Of a DNA stretch of 64,000 bases, positions 19,123 to 27,824 are shown one piece after another. Source of the DNA: an uncultured Hyphomicrobiales bacterium (lineage in GTDB: Bacteria; Pseudomonadota; Alphaproteobacteria; Rhizobiales; Devosiaceae); NCBI GenBank assembly GCA_903828145.1, contig CAIKKY010000010.1:100039-164038 (forward strand), in the 5' to 3' direction. A program made the position numbers and the translations under genes. A model generated the notes under the pieces. That model had not been told where the DNA came from. It searched no databases and saw nothing but the letters and a program-made list of their open reading frames with translations. Every line of letters begins with the position of its first letter. Within the stretch, counting starts at the first letter, position 1.

Positions 19123-20223
19123 TTAGCGGAACTGCCCGGTCTGCACCGAACCCGACAGCGGCTCCGGACGCGTGACCGGCGTGGTGATGGCCACCTCGCG
19201 GCGTTCCCGCGCCGCGATATCGAGCGCTTCCATGACTTCGAGCACATGCAGCGCCAGATCGCCGGAAGCGCGATGCGGGCGCCCGGTGCTGATGGCATGG
19301 GCCATGTCGGCAACGCCAAGCGAGCGGTAATTGGCATCGGCAAAGGGCGCGGTGACCGGCACCTCGGTCCAATCCGTTTCCCCCGGTGCGCGGGTCTTTA
19401 CCGGCCCGCCGAACATATTGGGGTCGGGCACCAGCACGCTCAGCTTTTCGCCATAGAGTTCAATCGGGGTGTGGGCGTGCGCGGGCACATCAAAGCTCAT
19501 CAGCACCTGAATGATGGCGCCTGAGTGGAAGCGCAGCAGGCCCGACACATGGGTCGCGACATGCACCGGCATCATCTGCCCGCGCTTCGGTTCCGAAAGG
19601 ATCGGGCGTTCAGGCCGCGGCGTGCCGCTCATCGCCATCACGCTCTCCACCGGCCCCAGAAGCTGTACGAGATCGGTGATGTAATAGGGGCCCATGTCGA
19701 GCACCGGGCCGCCACCAATATCATAGTAGAACGCCGGATCGGGGTGCCAGCGTTCGTGGCCCGGGCAGGCAAAGGTCGCTGTCCCGCCCACGATGCGGCC
19801 CGCCGCCCCGGAATCGATCAGCGCCCGCACCTGCTGGTGGCCGCCGCCGAGGAATGTATCGGGCGCCGAGCCGACGCGAAGCCCGGCCTTGGTGGCGGCA
19901 TCGAGCAGCGCCTTGCCTTCGGCGAAATTAATCCCGAGCGGCTTTTCGCTATACACATGCTTGCCCGCCGCAATGGCCTTGAGGCCAACCGCCACATGGG
20001 CGCGCGGAATGGTGAGGTTAACGATAATCGTCACGCGCGGATCAGCCAGCAGCGCATCAACACTCACGGCCACAAGGCCGAATTCAGCGGCCTTGCGCTC
20101 AGCCACATCGGCCTTCATGTCGGCCACGGCGATGATCTCAAGCCCGTCGAAAGCGCTCATCGCCTTCAGATACTGCGTCGAAATATTCCCGCAGCCGATA
20201 ATGCCAACACCAACGCGTGCCAT
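19123..20223 (-). CDS. Gfo/Idh/MocA-family NAD(P)-dependent oxidoreductase
   Basis: Sugar- or inositol-type dehydrogenase of 366 residues. The N-terminal Rossmann motif is VGIIGCGNIS, with the family signature EKPLG after GKHVYS; the C-terminal alpha/beta domain contains GGPVLDMGPYYITD, whose GGxxxDMGxY(H) pattern places it in the Gfo/Idh/MocA family. I use ATG 20223 (MARVGVGII), preceded by AGAGGGGAACAGAGC; the 63 upstream residues in the track overlap rluA and have no fold. It stands alone, so its substrate is unknown. Related oxidoreductases often act on 3-keto sugars or inositols. Confidence 0.88.
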   Translation of the reverse strand: MARVGVGIIGCGNISTQYLKAMSAFDGLEIIAVADMKADVAERKAAEFGLVAVSVDALLADPRVTIIVNLTIPRAHVAVGLKAIAAGKHVYSEKPLGINFAEGKALLDAATKAGLRVGSAPDTFLGGGHQQVRALIDSGAAGRIVGGTATFACPGHERWHPDPAFYYDIGGGPVLDMGPYYITDLVQLLGPVESVMAMSGTPRPERPILSEPKRGQMMPVHVATHVSGLLRFHSGAIIQVLMSFDVPAHAHTPIELYGEKLSVLVPDPNMFGGPVKTRAPGETDWTEVPVTAPFADANYRSLGVADMAHAISTGRPHRASGDLALHVLEVMEALDIAARERREVAITTPVTRPEPLSGSVQTGQFR

Positions 20224-20390
20224 GCTCTGTTCCCCTCTATCTGCGCCTTTGCGCAATCCGGGCGCCAATGTGCCGTCTTTTGCCCGGTGCGCCAGCCCCA
20301 ATTGCGCCGTAACCGCAGAATTTTCTCCGCCTCCGGGGAGGCGGGTCGGCCCCCGTCTTGTCGGCGGTGAGTCATATGGTATGACGCGCC

Positions 20391-21062
20391 ATGCTTGACC
20401 CGATGCCCGCAACCTTCACCTACGCTCCCCCAACCGATCCCTGGCTGAATGTCCTTCACGCCGATGCGGATCTGGTGGTGCTCGACAAGCCCTCGGGCCT
20501 CCTCTCGGTCGCGGGAAAAGACCCGCGCCTCGCCGATTGCCTCGAAGCCCGGGCCAAAGAGCGCTGGCCGACGGCCGCCATGGCGCACCGGCTCGATAAG
20601 GATACCTCGGGCGTTCTGGTGATGGCGCTTAACAAGCGCGCGCTTGGCCATGTGGGGCAGGAATTCGAGCAGCGCCGCGCCAAAAAAAGCTACGTCGCCC
20701 GCGTGTGGGGTGAGGTTGCCGGCGAATCCGGCCGGATTGAACTGCCGCTCGCGACCGATTGGGACAACAAGCCCCGCCAATGCGTGGATTGGGAAAACGG
20801 CCGGATGAGCATCACCGACTGGCAGGTGGAGGCGCGCGAGCCGGGCGGCATCACCCGGCTGCGCCTTAATCCGCTCACCGGCCGCACCCACCAGCTGCGC
20901 GTTCACCTTCTCGCGATTGGCCACCCGATCCTTGGCGATGTGTTTTACGCCACCGGCGATGCGCTGATGGCGGCGAACCGGTTGCAACTGCACGCTGAAA
21001 CGCTGGGCTTCAACCACCCGCAGGGCGGCTGGGTCGATTTCGTCAGCCCCGCCCCGTTCTGA
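20391..21062 (+). CDS. RluA-family pseudouridine synthase
   Basis: RNA pseudouridine synthase of 223 residues, the short form without an S4 domain. The catalytic motif HRLDKDTSGVLV holds the nucleophilic Asp, and LNPLTGRTHQLRVHLL and ILGDVFY are the other family blocks. The domain layout resembles RluA itself (23S U746 and tRNA U32), but the exact target cannot be assigned. The start is ATG 20391, with an alternative ATG at 20403. It is divergent from the Gfo/Idh gene. Confidence 0.9.
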   Translation: MLDPMPATFTYAPPTDPWLNVLHADADLVVLDKPSGLLSVAGKDPRLADCLEARAKERWPTAAMAHRLDKDTSGVLVMALNKRALGHVGQEFEQRRAKKSYVARVWGEVAGESGRIELPLATDWDNKPRQCVDWENGRMSITDWQVEAREPGGITRLRLNPLTGRTHQLRVHLLAIGHPILGDVFYATGDALMAANRLQLHAETLGFNHPQGGWVDFVSPAPF

Positions 21063-21174
21063 CCGGCGCTTGTTTCGCCCCACAATCGCCCCGCGATGGC
21101 CCCTTTCGCGCCCCGGGCCCGCCCAAGCCACCCTGTAGCCTTGTCCGCTCACATGGCAGCACGGGAACACGCTC

Positions 21175-21414
21175 ATGCCCAAACGAATACGACACCGCAC
21201 CGGCACGGCCCTCGTGCCGATTTCCATGGCGCGGCTCAATTCGGCCACCCAGATCGACGACGCCCTCGCCAGCGGCATGGCGGCCATTGTCGCCGCCTTC
21301 ACCGCGACCGAAAGCGAAAACGCCGAAGCCGACCGCGCCGATGAAACCACCCGCGCCCTTCTGGCACGGCTCAACCAGCTGTGGGTTCAACCCTCGGAAA
21401 ACCAGAGCCTGTGA
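21175..21414 (+). CDS. Small hypothetical protein (79 aa)
   Basis: Not recognised. A 79-residue, mostly helical protein with no signal peptide or TM segment. The N-terminus is basic (MPKRIRHRTGT), the rest Ala- and Glu-rich. Third codon positions are almost all G or C, matching the chromosomal genes, which argues for real coding sequence. The start has GGGAAC seven bases upstream. It lies between rluA and the convergent end of the res gene. Confidence 0.55.
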   Translation: MPKRIRHRTGTALVPISMARLNSATQIDDALASGMAAIVAAFTATESENAEADRADETTRALLARLNQLWVQPSENQSL

Positions 21415-21454
21415 TCCGCTCGTGGGCTGCTCAATCCCGGGCAGGCAATGGCAA

Positions 21455-24112
21455 TCAGGCACCCATAATTGCGCGATCAATGTCCGAAAACTGCTGGTCG
21501 CTCACCATGACAAACAAACAGTTCCCCTCGGAACTGTCGGCCCACAAGGCCCCGATCAAGGCCTTCTCTACAGCATCGTCTGCTGTGACTAAATGTTTAC
21601 CCTTGTATTCAACGACCAGAACCCGCCCGTCTTCGAGAAGCGCCACAAAGTCCGGATAAAACTTGTCAGTCGAGGTTTGCAGCCAGAAGGAATGAGGTTG
21701 GCTGGCGGTGTTGCGCACCCAGGTTTTCACCTGGGGCAACCTCTCAAGGTAGACGGCGCAGGCATACTCCTCTCCACTCGGCTCAAGGTCACCGACGACA
21801 CGACAAAAGTGCTTGTTGAAGATTGTCCCGCCCCGGTACGGCTGCCGGTAGGCATATTTTGACTCATCGAATTCCAGTTCCGCTTCGTGGCTTGTTTCAT
21901 AGCTCAGCACGCTGGGGACGAGAACGCGCTGAAAAGCCTGCTTTTCGCGTTCTTCCCGATAGTCAGCAATGGTGCGAGTCAAGGCATCAAGTACCTTGGC
22001 CTTGCCATAGGCGAGCGCTTCCAGCGTCATGCCCCTCGAGCTTTCGAGCGTGTCCAGCGCCTTCTTGATGAACAGTGTCGATGAAGTGCGCGTTATGTCT
22101 TGCCGCGATTGCAGGGGCAGGCGCCTGTCCAGCCAGTTGATCAGGTGTGGCCTGCTCCACCCCCGGTGCTCCAGGGTGAGAGCAAGTTGCTCGTGCAGGT
22201 CCTGCACAAAGGTCACTGTCGTTGTGCCAGCGTTGCTGACATTCAGATGAGCCTCGTTGGCCGCCGTCGTTGGCGGCGCAAAGTGCTTGATTATGGCCGC
22301 CGGGTCGCAGGTCTCAAGCGGCCACGGAACGTCCAGAAAGTGCGCCCGGTCAAAGAGTTCGAGACCATTGCCCTTGCGCACGCAGAGGAGCGGAACAGCG
22401 AAACGCGACGCATCCCGAGGGTCTGCCGGAGGCTTCAGCCGAGCGCCCCTCGACTTGTGGACCAAGGCTTCCACCGCTGAAGCCGCCGTTGCAGGCACCG
22501 CCAGCATGACGGCCGTCCTGTCGTAGTCGGTTAGCGCCCCGCGGGCGAGCAGCTTGCCATTGGCCACATCCACTTTCACCCGATGGCCCGTTGCTGTCTC
22601 CACATTCAGTTTGAAGGCCGCGGCATCCACACCCTCGGGAAGGCTTTCCTCATAGAGATAGGCCGAACCGCCCTCTTCCAGGCCGGTCAGGGTCGCTTCA
22701 TCGGTACGGACCAGAGCCTTGGCTTCGATCCGTTCGAAGCCATTGGCCACCAATCCCTCCTGCAGGTTGGTCGCGGTTTTCTGAAATGCTGTGGTGGTTG
22801 CAAATGCATAGGCCCGGTTCATGTCTTCATTGCGCTTGCGAGAGGCGCGCGGCAGCCGCAGCACCCGGCCCAGAAGCTGTTCCACCGCGCGGGGCGATTT
22901 CTGTTCCGCCACCGAACAGAGCACATAGGCAAAGGAGCAATCCCAGCCTTCTTTCAGCGCCTGTTGGGTAATGATGAAGCGCACCGGGCAATCCCGGTCG
23001 AACAGATCGACGCCATCCAGCCCTTTCGACTCGCCGGTCGCAATCACAACATGCGCGTCCGGCACGCGAAAATCGTTGAGCAGCAGCGCCTTCACCGCTT
23101 CGGCGTGCAGCGTATCCCGGTCTTTGGATTTCGCTTCGGATTGCAGCAGCATGACGGGGCGGATGAATTCGCCCGTGGCCTGTTCTTCTGCCTTTGCCGT
23201 CTCTGTCAGTTCATCCAGCCAGGCAATCGCATCGCTGATGGTTTCATTGGGATCGGCCCGTCCGCGCAGGATCACGGGAAGCTTGATCATCTCCGCCGCT
23301 TTGAGTTCGGCGGCGGAAACCTGATGCAGCACATTCGAGGCGTAGATGCCCTGTTCGGGCTTGTGCTCCTCCGGCGTGACCGGCGTTGCCGTGAATTCGA
23401 TGATCAGCGACGGATTCAGCCGCGCCAGCGTATCGAACGACAGCGCCGAGCGCGCATTGTGGGCTTCATCCACAATCACCATCGGGCGGCGCAAGCGCAA
23501 CACGTTCGCCAGCGACGGCACCGGATCACCGGAAGGGCCCGCGTCCAGCGTGTTGCGCAAGCCGCCGGCAAGCCCGGTGAAATGGTCCATCAATTCGCCA
23601 TTGGCGTCGTAGACCTTACGGCCCTCCGTCTCTTCGATGCGGAAGGCCTGTATCGTCGCGACGATTACCACCGCGCCGCCATCATAATCGGCGCGCCGGG
23701 CATAAAGGGCATCGGCAACCGTCATTACCCGGATATTTTCGCCGAAGCGATCCGCCAGCGCCCGACGGTTCGGGTGCGCCCGGTCCTGAAGTGTTTTCAA
23801 CGTCTGGTCGCGGATCGTCTGCGAGGGCACCAGCCACAGCACGACGGGCGCATCGGTGCGCAGAAAACTGTCGGCGGCAACCGCTACCGAATGCGCCGCA
23901 AGGATTGTCTTGCCGCCGCCGGTGGGAATGCGCAGGCACACATAGGGCAGGCCGGGTAGGCTTGGCACCGGCACAAACGGCCGCTTGGTGAGCGCATAAA
24001 ACGCCGTGTCGGCATCGTTCAATTCAACCGTCTTCTCGAGAAAACGGCGCAGCGCGCTCAGCGTCTGGGTCTGGTAGGTCTTCAGGCTGAACAGGGGCGA
24101 GGCCATGCTCAC
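21455..24112 (-). CDS. res: Type III restriction enzyme, Res subunit (DEAD-box helicase-nuclease)
   Basis: ATP-dependent restriction subunit of 885 residues. The SF2 helicase core has Walker A RIPTGGGKTILAAHS near residue 65, motif II VIVDEAHNARS, the ALKEGWDCSFAYVLCS block and motif VI EQLLGRVLRLPRA. At the C-terminus (about residues 818-838) lies a PD-(D/E)XK endonuclease, FYPDFVALLEDG then VVEYKGK, with all catalytic residues present. With Mod it cleaves unmethylated DNA after long-range communication between two sites. The GTG start at 24112 overlaps the mod stop (GTGA), giving translational coupling; ATG 24106 is an alternative. No frameshift is seen, so restriction should be active. Confidence 0.93.
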   Translation of the reverse strand: MSMASPLFSLKTYQTQTLSALRRFLEKTVELNDADTAFYALTKRPFVPVPSLPGLPYVCLRIPTGGGKTILAAHSVAVAADSFLRTDAPVVLWLVPSQTIRDQTLKTLQDRAHPNRRALADRFGENIRVMTVADALYARRADYDGGAVVIVATIQAFRIEETEGRKVYDANGELMDHFTGLAGGLRNTLDAGPSGDPVPSLANVLRLRRPMVIVDEAHNARSALSFDTLARLNPSLIIEFTATPVTPEEHKPEQGIYASNVLHQVSAAELKAAEMIKLPVILRGRADPNETISDAIAWLDELTETAKAEEQATGEFIRPVMLLQSEAKSKDRDTLHAEAVKALLLNDFRVPDAHVVIATGESKGLDGVDLFDRDCPVRFIITQQALKEGWDCSFAYVLCSVAEQKSPRAVEQLLGRVLRLPRASRKRNEDMNRAYAFATTTAFQKTATNLQEGLVANGFERIEAKALVRTDEATLTGLEEGGSAYLYEESLPEGVDAAAFKLNVETATGHRVKVDVANGKLLARGALTDYDRTAVMLAVPATAASAVEALVHKSRGARLKPPADPRDASRFAVPLLCVRKGNGLELFDRAHFLDVPWPLETCDPAAIIKHFAPPTTAANEAHLNVSNAGTTTVTFVQDLHEQLALTLEHRGWSRPHLINWLDRRLPLQSRQDITRTSSTLFIKKALDTLESSRGMTLEALAYGKAKVLDALTRTIADYREEREKQAFQRVLVPSVLSYETSHEAELEFDESKYAYRQPYRGGTIFNKHFCRVVGDLEPSGEEYACAVYLERLPQVKTWVRNTASQPHSFWLQTSTDKFYPDFVALLEDGRVLVVEYKGKHLVTADDAVEKALIGALWADSSEGNCLFVMVSDQQFSDIDRAIMGA

Positions 24113-25716
24113 AGCCCCTCGATTTGATAGGGGATTTGCTTGAAGGTGACACCAAGACGTGAAAGCCGGTCATCGGGCACCGTGCAGCCTTCGCCATAGA
24201 CGATGCGTGCGCCGCTGAAGCCGGGTTCAGGCAAGGGCAGCGAGTCGAGAACGCCGCCCGTGAGCACATTCCCGGCATTCGTGCTGGCAACGCCCATGGC
24301 GTCGGCATTGTGCAAGAGATAGATCGCCCGGCCTTGGAACGTGCCGATAAGCGGCGTTTCGCCCGTGGCACGGCGCGGAATGGGCGAACCCGTCTCGCAA
24401 AAGAAAACATGGGCAGCAAGGTCGGGGAAACTGACGGCGGCATTGACATTGCCATCGGCGTCAAAAAGGGGCTCGCCAAGGGTGCAGTAGCGGAAGCCGG
24501 AACCAACTAGTTCGGCACTGTCTCGGATCGCGAATTCAAGCCGCTTCTTTGTTACTGCCGTGCAGATGTGGCCGTCCATTTCTATCGCGATAAACTTGCG
24601 TCGTTTTTTCTGTATTTCACCAACACGGAATGCGGCATGTCCAGTTGTTCCACTTCCAGCAAAAGAGTCTAATATAAAATCACCTTCATTGGTCGCAATT
24701 TGAATAATTCGTTCGATCAATCTCGTTGGTGTAGGTGTATCGAATGCTGTTTGCGTACCAAATATTTCTCGGATTTCCTTCTTTGCTTCGTCGGTATGCC
24801 CAACCTCATCGTGCGTCCACCAAGTCCAAGGAGTCATGCCTTCTACTTCGGACAGATATCGCACTACACTCGGCTGCGCGTTTCCGTCCTTGCCCCAATA
24901 AATTCGACCTTGAGACTTCAACTTTACAAATTCGCTTTCGATCATTGACCAACAACGTCCTTCGGGCGGTTGATGCTCTTTGCCCGTCGGCGATATGATG
25001 GTGTACATCTGATTTGGTCGAAATCCCTGCGCTGTCATTGGCAAGCCGCGCCAACGCTTTGTTGGGTCCGTTTCCTTGGGGTTGTCGGGATTGCGGTAGA
25101 CCTTGGATTGCTCCTCGGTGAAATCGATCAAGTTTCGACCATTTTTGAACTTGAGCGGGTCTTTCCCGTAAACAGCAATGTATTCGTGTGCATCACCAAT
25201 CGCTTCGCGGTTTTCGCGGCTGTAGCGCTTTTGCCAAACGTTCGATGCAATGAATTTTTCTCTCCCGAAAATTTCATCCATCACCATCCGTAGTGAGTGG
25301 CTTTCGGCGTCATCAATCGAAATCCAGATCGACCCCTCTTCGCTCAAAAACTCCTTCAGCAACCGCAGGCGCGGATACATCATGCATAGCCATTTGTCGT
25401 GCCGTGACAGGTCCTCGGCTTCCTTGCCAACAACTTTGCCAAGCCACGCCTTCATTTCCGGCGAGTTCACGTTGTCGTTGTAAACCCAGCTTTCGTTGCC
25501 GGTATTATAGGGCGGGTCGATATAGATGCACTTCACCTTGCCCGCATAATACGGAAGCAGTGCTTTGAGCGCTTCGAGGTTATCGCCCTGCACCAGCAGG
25601 TTGCCCGCGTCCGGATCGCCGACGCTTTTGGCTTTGTCGCAATGGATCAGCCGGTACGGCACCTCGCGATGGTGGTTGACCACCGCCTTCTTGCCAAGCC
25701 AGTCCAACGTGGGCAT
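24109..25716 (-). CDS. mod: Type III DNA methyltransferase, Mod subunit
   Basis: Modification and site-recognition subunit of 535 residues. Motif IV DPPYNTGNESW precedes motif I LDSFAGSGTTGHAA, so the order is that of a beta-class N6-adenine methyltransferase, as in type III Mod proteins. The start is ATG 25716 (MPTLDWLGKKAVVNHH), preceded by GGAGGAAGGAAAGGAC; the 43 extra residues of the ORF run towards the tRNA region and are not conserved-looking. The stretch about 24580-25300 (between motif IV and motif I, where the target-recognition domain lies) is clearly AT-richer than the flanks. The pair sits just 5' of the tRNA-Arg gene used by the integrative element but outside its repeats. Confidence 0.93.
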   Translation of the reverse strand: MPTLDWLGKKAVVNHHREVPYRLIHCDKAKSVGDPDAGNLLVQGDNLEALKALLPYYAGKVKCIYIDPPYNTGNESWVYNDNVNSPEMKAWLGKVVGKEAEDLSRHDKWLCMMYPRLRLLKEFLSEEGSIWISIDDAESHSLRMVMDEIFGREKFIASNVWQKRYSRENREAIGDAHEYIAVYGKDPLKFKNGRNLIDFTEEQSKVYRNPDNPKETDPTKRWRGLPMTAQGFRPNQMYTIISPTGKEHQPPEGRCWSMIESEFVKLKSQGRIYWGKDGNAQPSVVRYLSEVEGMTPWTWWTHDEVGHTDEAKKEIREIFGTQTAFDTPTPTRLIERIIQIATNEGDFILDSFAGSGTTGHAAFRVGEIQKKRRKFIAIEMDGHICTAVTKKRLEFAIRDSAELVGSGFRYCTLGEPLFDADGNVNAAVSFPDLAAHVFFCETGSPIPRRATGETPLIGTFQGRAIYLLHNADAMGVASTNAGNVLTGGVLDSLPLPEPGFSGARIVYGEGCTVPDDRLSRLGVTFKQIPYQIEGL

Positions 25717-25951
25717 CCGCTGTCCTTTCCTTCCTCCATGATATAAGTTTTTACACGTATCACGAAAAAGGTCGACAAGCAGTAAAGCGGGGTAGTCCCG
25801 CTCCAGTCGTGCGTCCGCAGACAGCGCTAAGCGGCAGCGCATCAATCGGGGCGCGCGCTATCAGGTTGGCCAGTCTCTGATCCGCCTGCGCGCTGCTGTG
25901 CGCCCGCGCTGACAGCCGCTTGCACTCGGTCGCCTGATGTCTTATTGGCTC

Positions 25952-26035
<84 letters not shown>

Positions 26036-26104
26036 ATTTTTCGTGTGGTTTATCAGTGAGTTAGGCTGATGCCCGCGAGAGCAAAAGAGCCAAGGAAACT
26101 CAGC

Positions 26105-26122
26105 TGTCACAACTGTGTCACA
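26105..26122. repeat. Integrase arm-type site candidate, left
   Basis: TGTCACA-ACTG-TGTCACA: two direct heptamers with an 11-bp period, 70 bp inside the left att repeat. The same arrangement occurs at the right end (32416-32433), which fits arm-binding by the integrase N-terminal domain. Confidence 0.65.
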
Positions 26123-26136
26123 GCGAGGGACCGGCA

Positions 26137-27132
26137 ATGGCCGCAATACGCAAGCGTGGAGAGAAGTGGCAGGTCCAAGTCAGGCGGCTTGGACAGCGAA
26201 GCGTGTCACGCACATTCATTAGATTGAAGGATGCCCAGGAATGGGCACGCAGCTCGGAAGTGGCTGCAGACCGCGAGGGTCTGGGTGCCGATCGGAGTGC
26301 ACTGAAGAGGCTGACGCTCGGAGAGCTTGTGCGGCGCTACCGCGATGAGGTCGTCGCCAAGAAGAAGAGTACACAGGTGGAGACCATCGTGTTGGATGCC
26401 TTCGCTCGGCATCCGATCTGTAACAAGAGCCTCTCAGCATTAAAGATGACGGACTTCGTTCGCTATCGGGACGAGAGACTGGAAGAGGTGGCTGCAGCCA
26501 CTGTGCGTCGTCAGCTCAATCCGATCCGGCATATGTTCAATGTCGCAATTGATGAATGGGGCATGCCCCTGCCAGAGAACCCGCTTGCCAAGGTGAAGGT
26601 AAAGGGAGCTGACAAGCGGCGAGAGAGGCGGTTGAAAGCTGGCGAGTTTGAGCGCCTCATGCAAGTGGCAGTTGTGTGCCAGACCCCGCACCTTGCAGCC
26701 ATAATCGAGTTCGCGGTCGAGACGGGTATGAGGCGCGGCGAAATCCTCGCCATGCGCTGGGAGCATCTGCAGCTCGACAAAGGGCTGTTACTAATCCCCG
26801 AGACAAAGACGGGACATCCCCGCACCATTCCTCTGACCGCAAGAGCAAAGTGGCTGCTGAGTGCGAGACTAGGCACACAGGGGAGAGTGTTCAGCCTGTC
26901 GGCCAATGCACTCCGACTTGCTTGGGAAAGAGTGACCCGCAAAGCGGGCATAGATGACCTGCACTTCCATGACCTTCGGCATGAGGCGATCAGCCGCTTC
27001 TTCGAGATGGGACTGACAATGCCTGAGGTGGGATCGATCTCTGGGCACAGGGATGCTCGCATGTTGCTGCGCTATGCGCATGCCAAGGTCGAGGAGCTGG
27101 CAGAAAAATTGCAGATCAGTACTCGTCCGTAG
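26137..27132 (+). CDS. int: Tyrosine recombinase / phage integrase
   Basis: Site-specific integrase of 331 residues. The N-terminus (MAAIRKRGEKWQVQVRR) is a short beta-sheet arm-binding domain, then a SAM-like core-binding domain (about 60-150) and a C-terminal catalytic domain. Catalytic residues are all visible: Arg199 in TGMRRGE, Lys in ETKTGHPRTIPL, His278 and Arg281 in HDLRH, His304 in SGHRD and the nucleophile Tyr313 in LLRYAH. It would recombine the 84-bp tRNA repeats. ATG 26137 follows GAGGGACCGGCA. No excisionase gene is recognisable nearby. Confidence 0.95.
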   Translation: MAAIRKRGEKWQVQVRRLGQRSVSRTFIRLKDAQEWARSSEVAADREGLGADRSALKRLTLGELVRRYRDEVVAKKKSTQVETIVLDAFARHPICNKSLSALKMTDFVRYRDERLEEVAAATVRRQLNPIRHMFNVAIDEWGMPLPENPLAKVKVKGADKRRERRLKAGEFERLMQVAVVCQTPHLAAIIEFAVETGMRRGEILAMRWEHLQLDKGLLLIPETKTGHPRTIPLTARAKWLLSARLGTQGRVFSLSANALRLAWERVTRKAGIDDLHFHDLRHEAISRFFEMGLTMPEVGSISGHRDARMLLRYAHAKVEELAEKLQISTRP

Positions 27133-27164
27133 ATGCAAGGTGTATGTCTTTGATAAATATAAAA

Positions 27165-27200
27165 CGCATTTCCTCGTAACATCTTTACATAGGAAATGCG
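27165..27200. repeat. 10-bp perfect inverted repeat downstream of the integrase
   Basis: CGCATTTCCT and AGGAAATGCG separated by 16 nt, 32 bp after the integrase stop. There is no T-run, so it is not a classical terminator; it may be an operator or an RNA hairpin between int and the replication genes. Confidence 0.5.
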
Positions 27201-27290
27201 GCTCCTATCAACTTGTTCAAAATAACTACGACTTGAAACCCATGTCTGTGCATCCAATCTCGCAGCTGTGCAACGGAAAGGAGCACGAGA

Positions 27291-27824
27291 TTGGACACAG
27301 ATACTGTTTTCGACTGCGACGGAAATGCAGTTGAGCTGCTCAGGCCTAATTTTGATGGAATTCCCATCGAACTTCAGGAGCGGTGCCGCTGGGCTGTTTG
27401 GAAGGCGACCCCCCGTGAGGGCAATCCGGGGAAGTTCAACAAGGCCCCCGTCAGCCCAACCACTCGCCGAATGATCGGAACCAACAAGCCGGAGCTGTGG
27501 GGGTCCTTTGCTGAGGCCAAAGCCGCTTATGAAGCGGGCGGCTACACAGGGGTTGGCCTTCTTCTGGATGGGTCTGGCCTCATCGGCATCGACATCGACG
27601 ATGCATCAGCCGCGATGCGGACCGTGCCAGACCTTACCCAGTGGATCAAAGATGCCTCCAAGGCTGGCGCCTACCTTGAGCTTTCTCCCAGCAATAAGGG
27701 CCTTCGTCTCTTTCTAGAAGGTCAGCTTGTCGAAGCCGTGAAGGGCGGACCGCTGGAAGTCTATACCGATAGGCGCTTCATGACTGTCACCGGGCGCCAG
27801 CCGGGAGCTAAGCGCGATGCTTAA
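27291..27824 (+). CDS. Primase-polymerase N-terminal domain protein of the element
   Basis: A 177-residue protein resembling the N-terminal prim-pol domain of phage and plasmid primase-helicases. Typical blocks are RCRWAVWKATPREGNPGKFNKAPVSP, GGYTGVGLLLDGSGLIGIDIDD (the acidic metal-binding pair), YLELSPSNKGLRLFLEG and the end block EVYTDRRFMTVTGRQ. It would prime or synthesise DNA at the element's origin. The start is TTG 27291, set by a strong AAGGAG seven bases before it. The stop overlaps the next ATG by 8 bp in the +1 frame; relatives often carry this domain and the helicase on one chain, so this may be a split gene. Confidence 0.75.
   Translation: MDTDTVFDCDGNAVELLRPNFDGIPIELQERCRWAVWKATPREGNPGKFNKAPVSPTTRRMIGTNKPELWGSFAEAKAAYEAGGYTGVGLLLDGSGLIGIDIDDASAAMRTVPDLTQWIKDASKAGAYLELSPSNKGLRLFLEGQLVEAVKGGPLEVYTDRRFMTVTGRQPGAKRDA

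Noticed and set aside
21455-25716. Type III restriction-modification pair as cargo of the tRNA-integrated element
   Set aside because: It lies outside the 84-bp tRNA repeats and has no second repeat on its far side, so the visible borders exclude it from this element.
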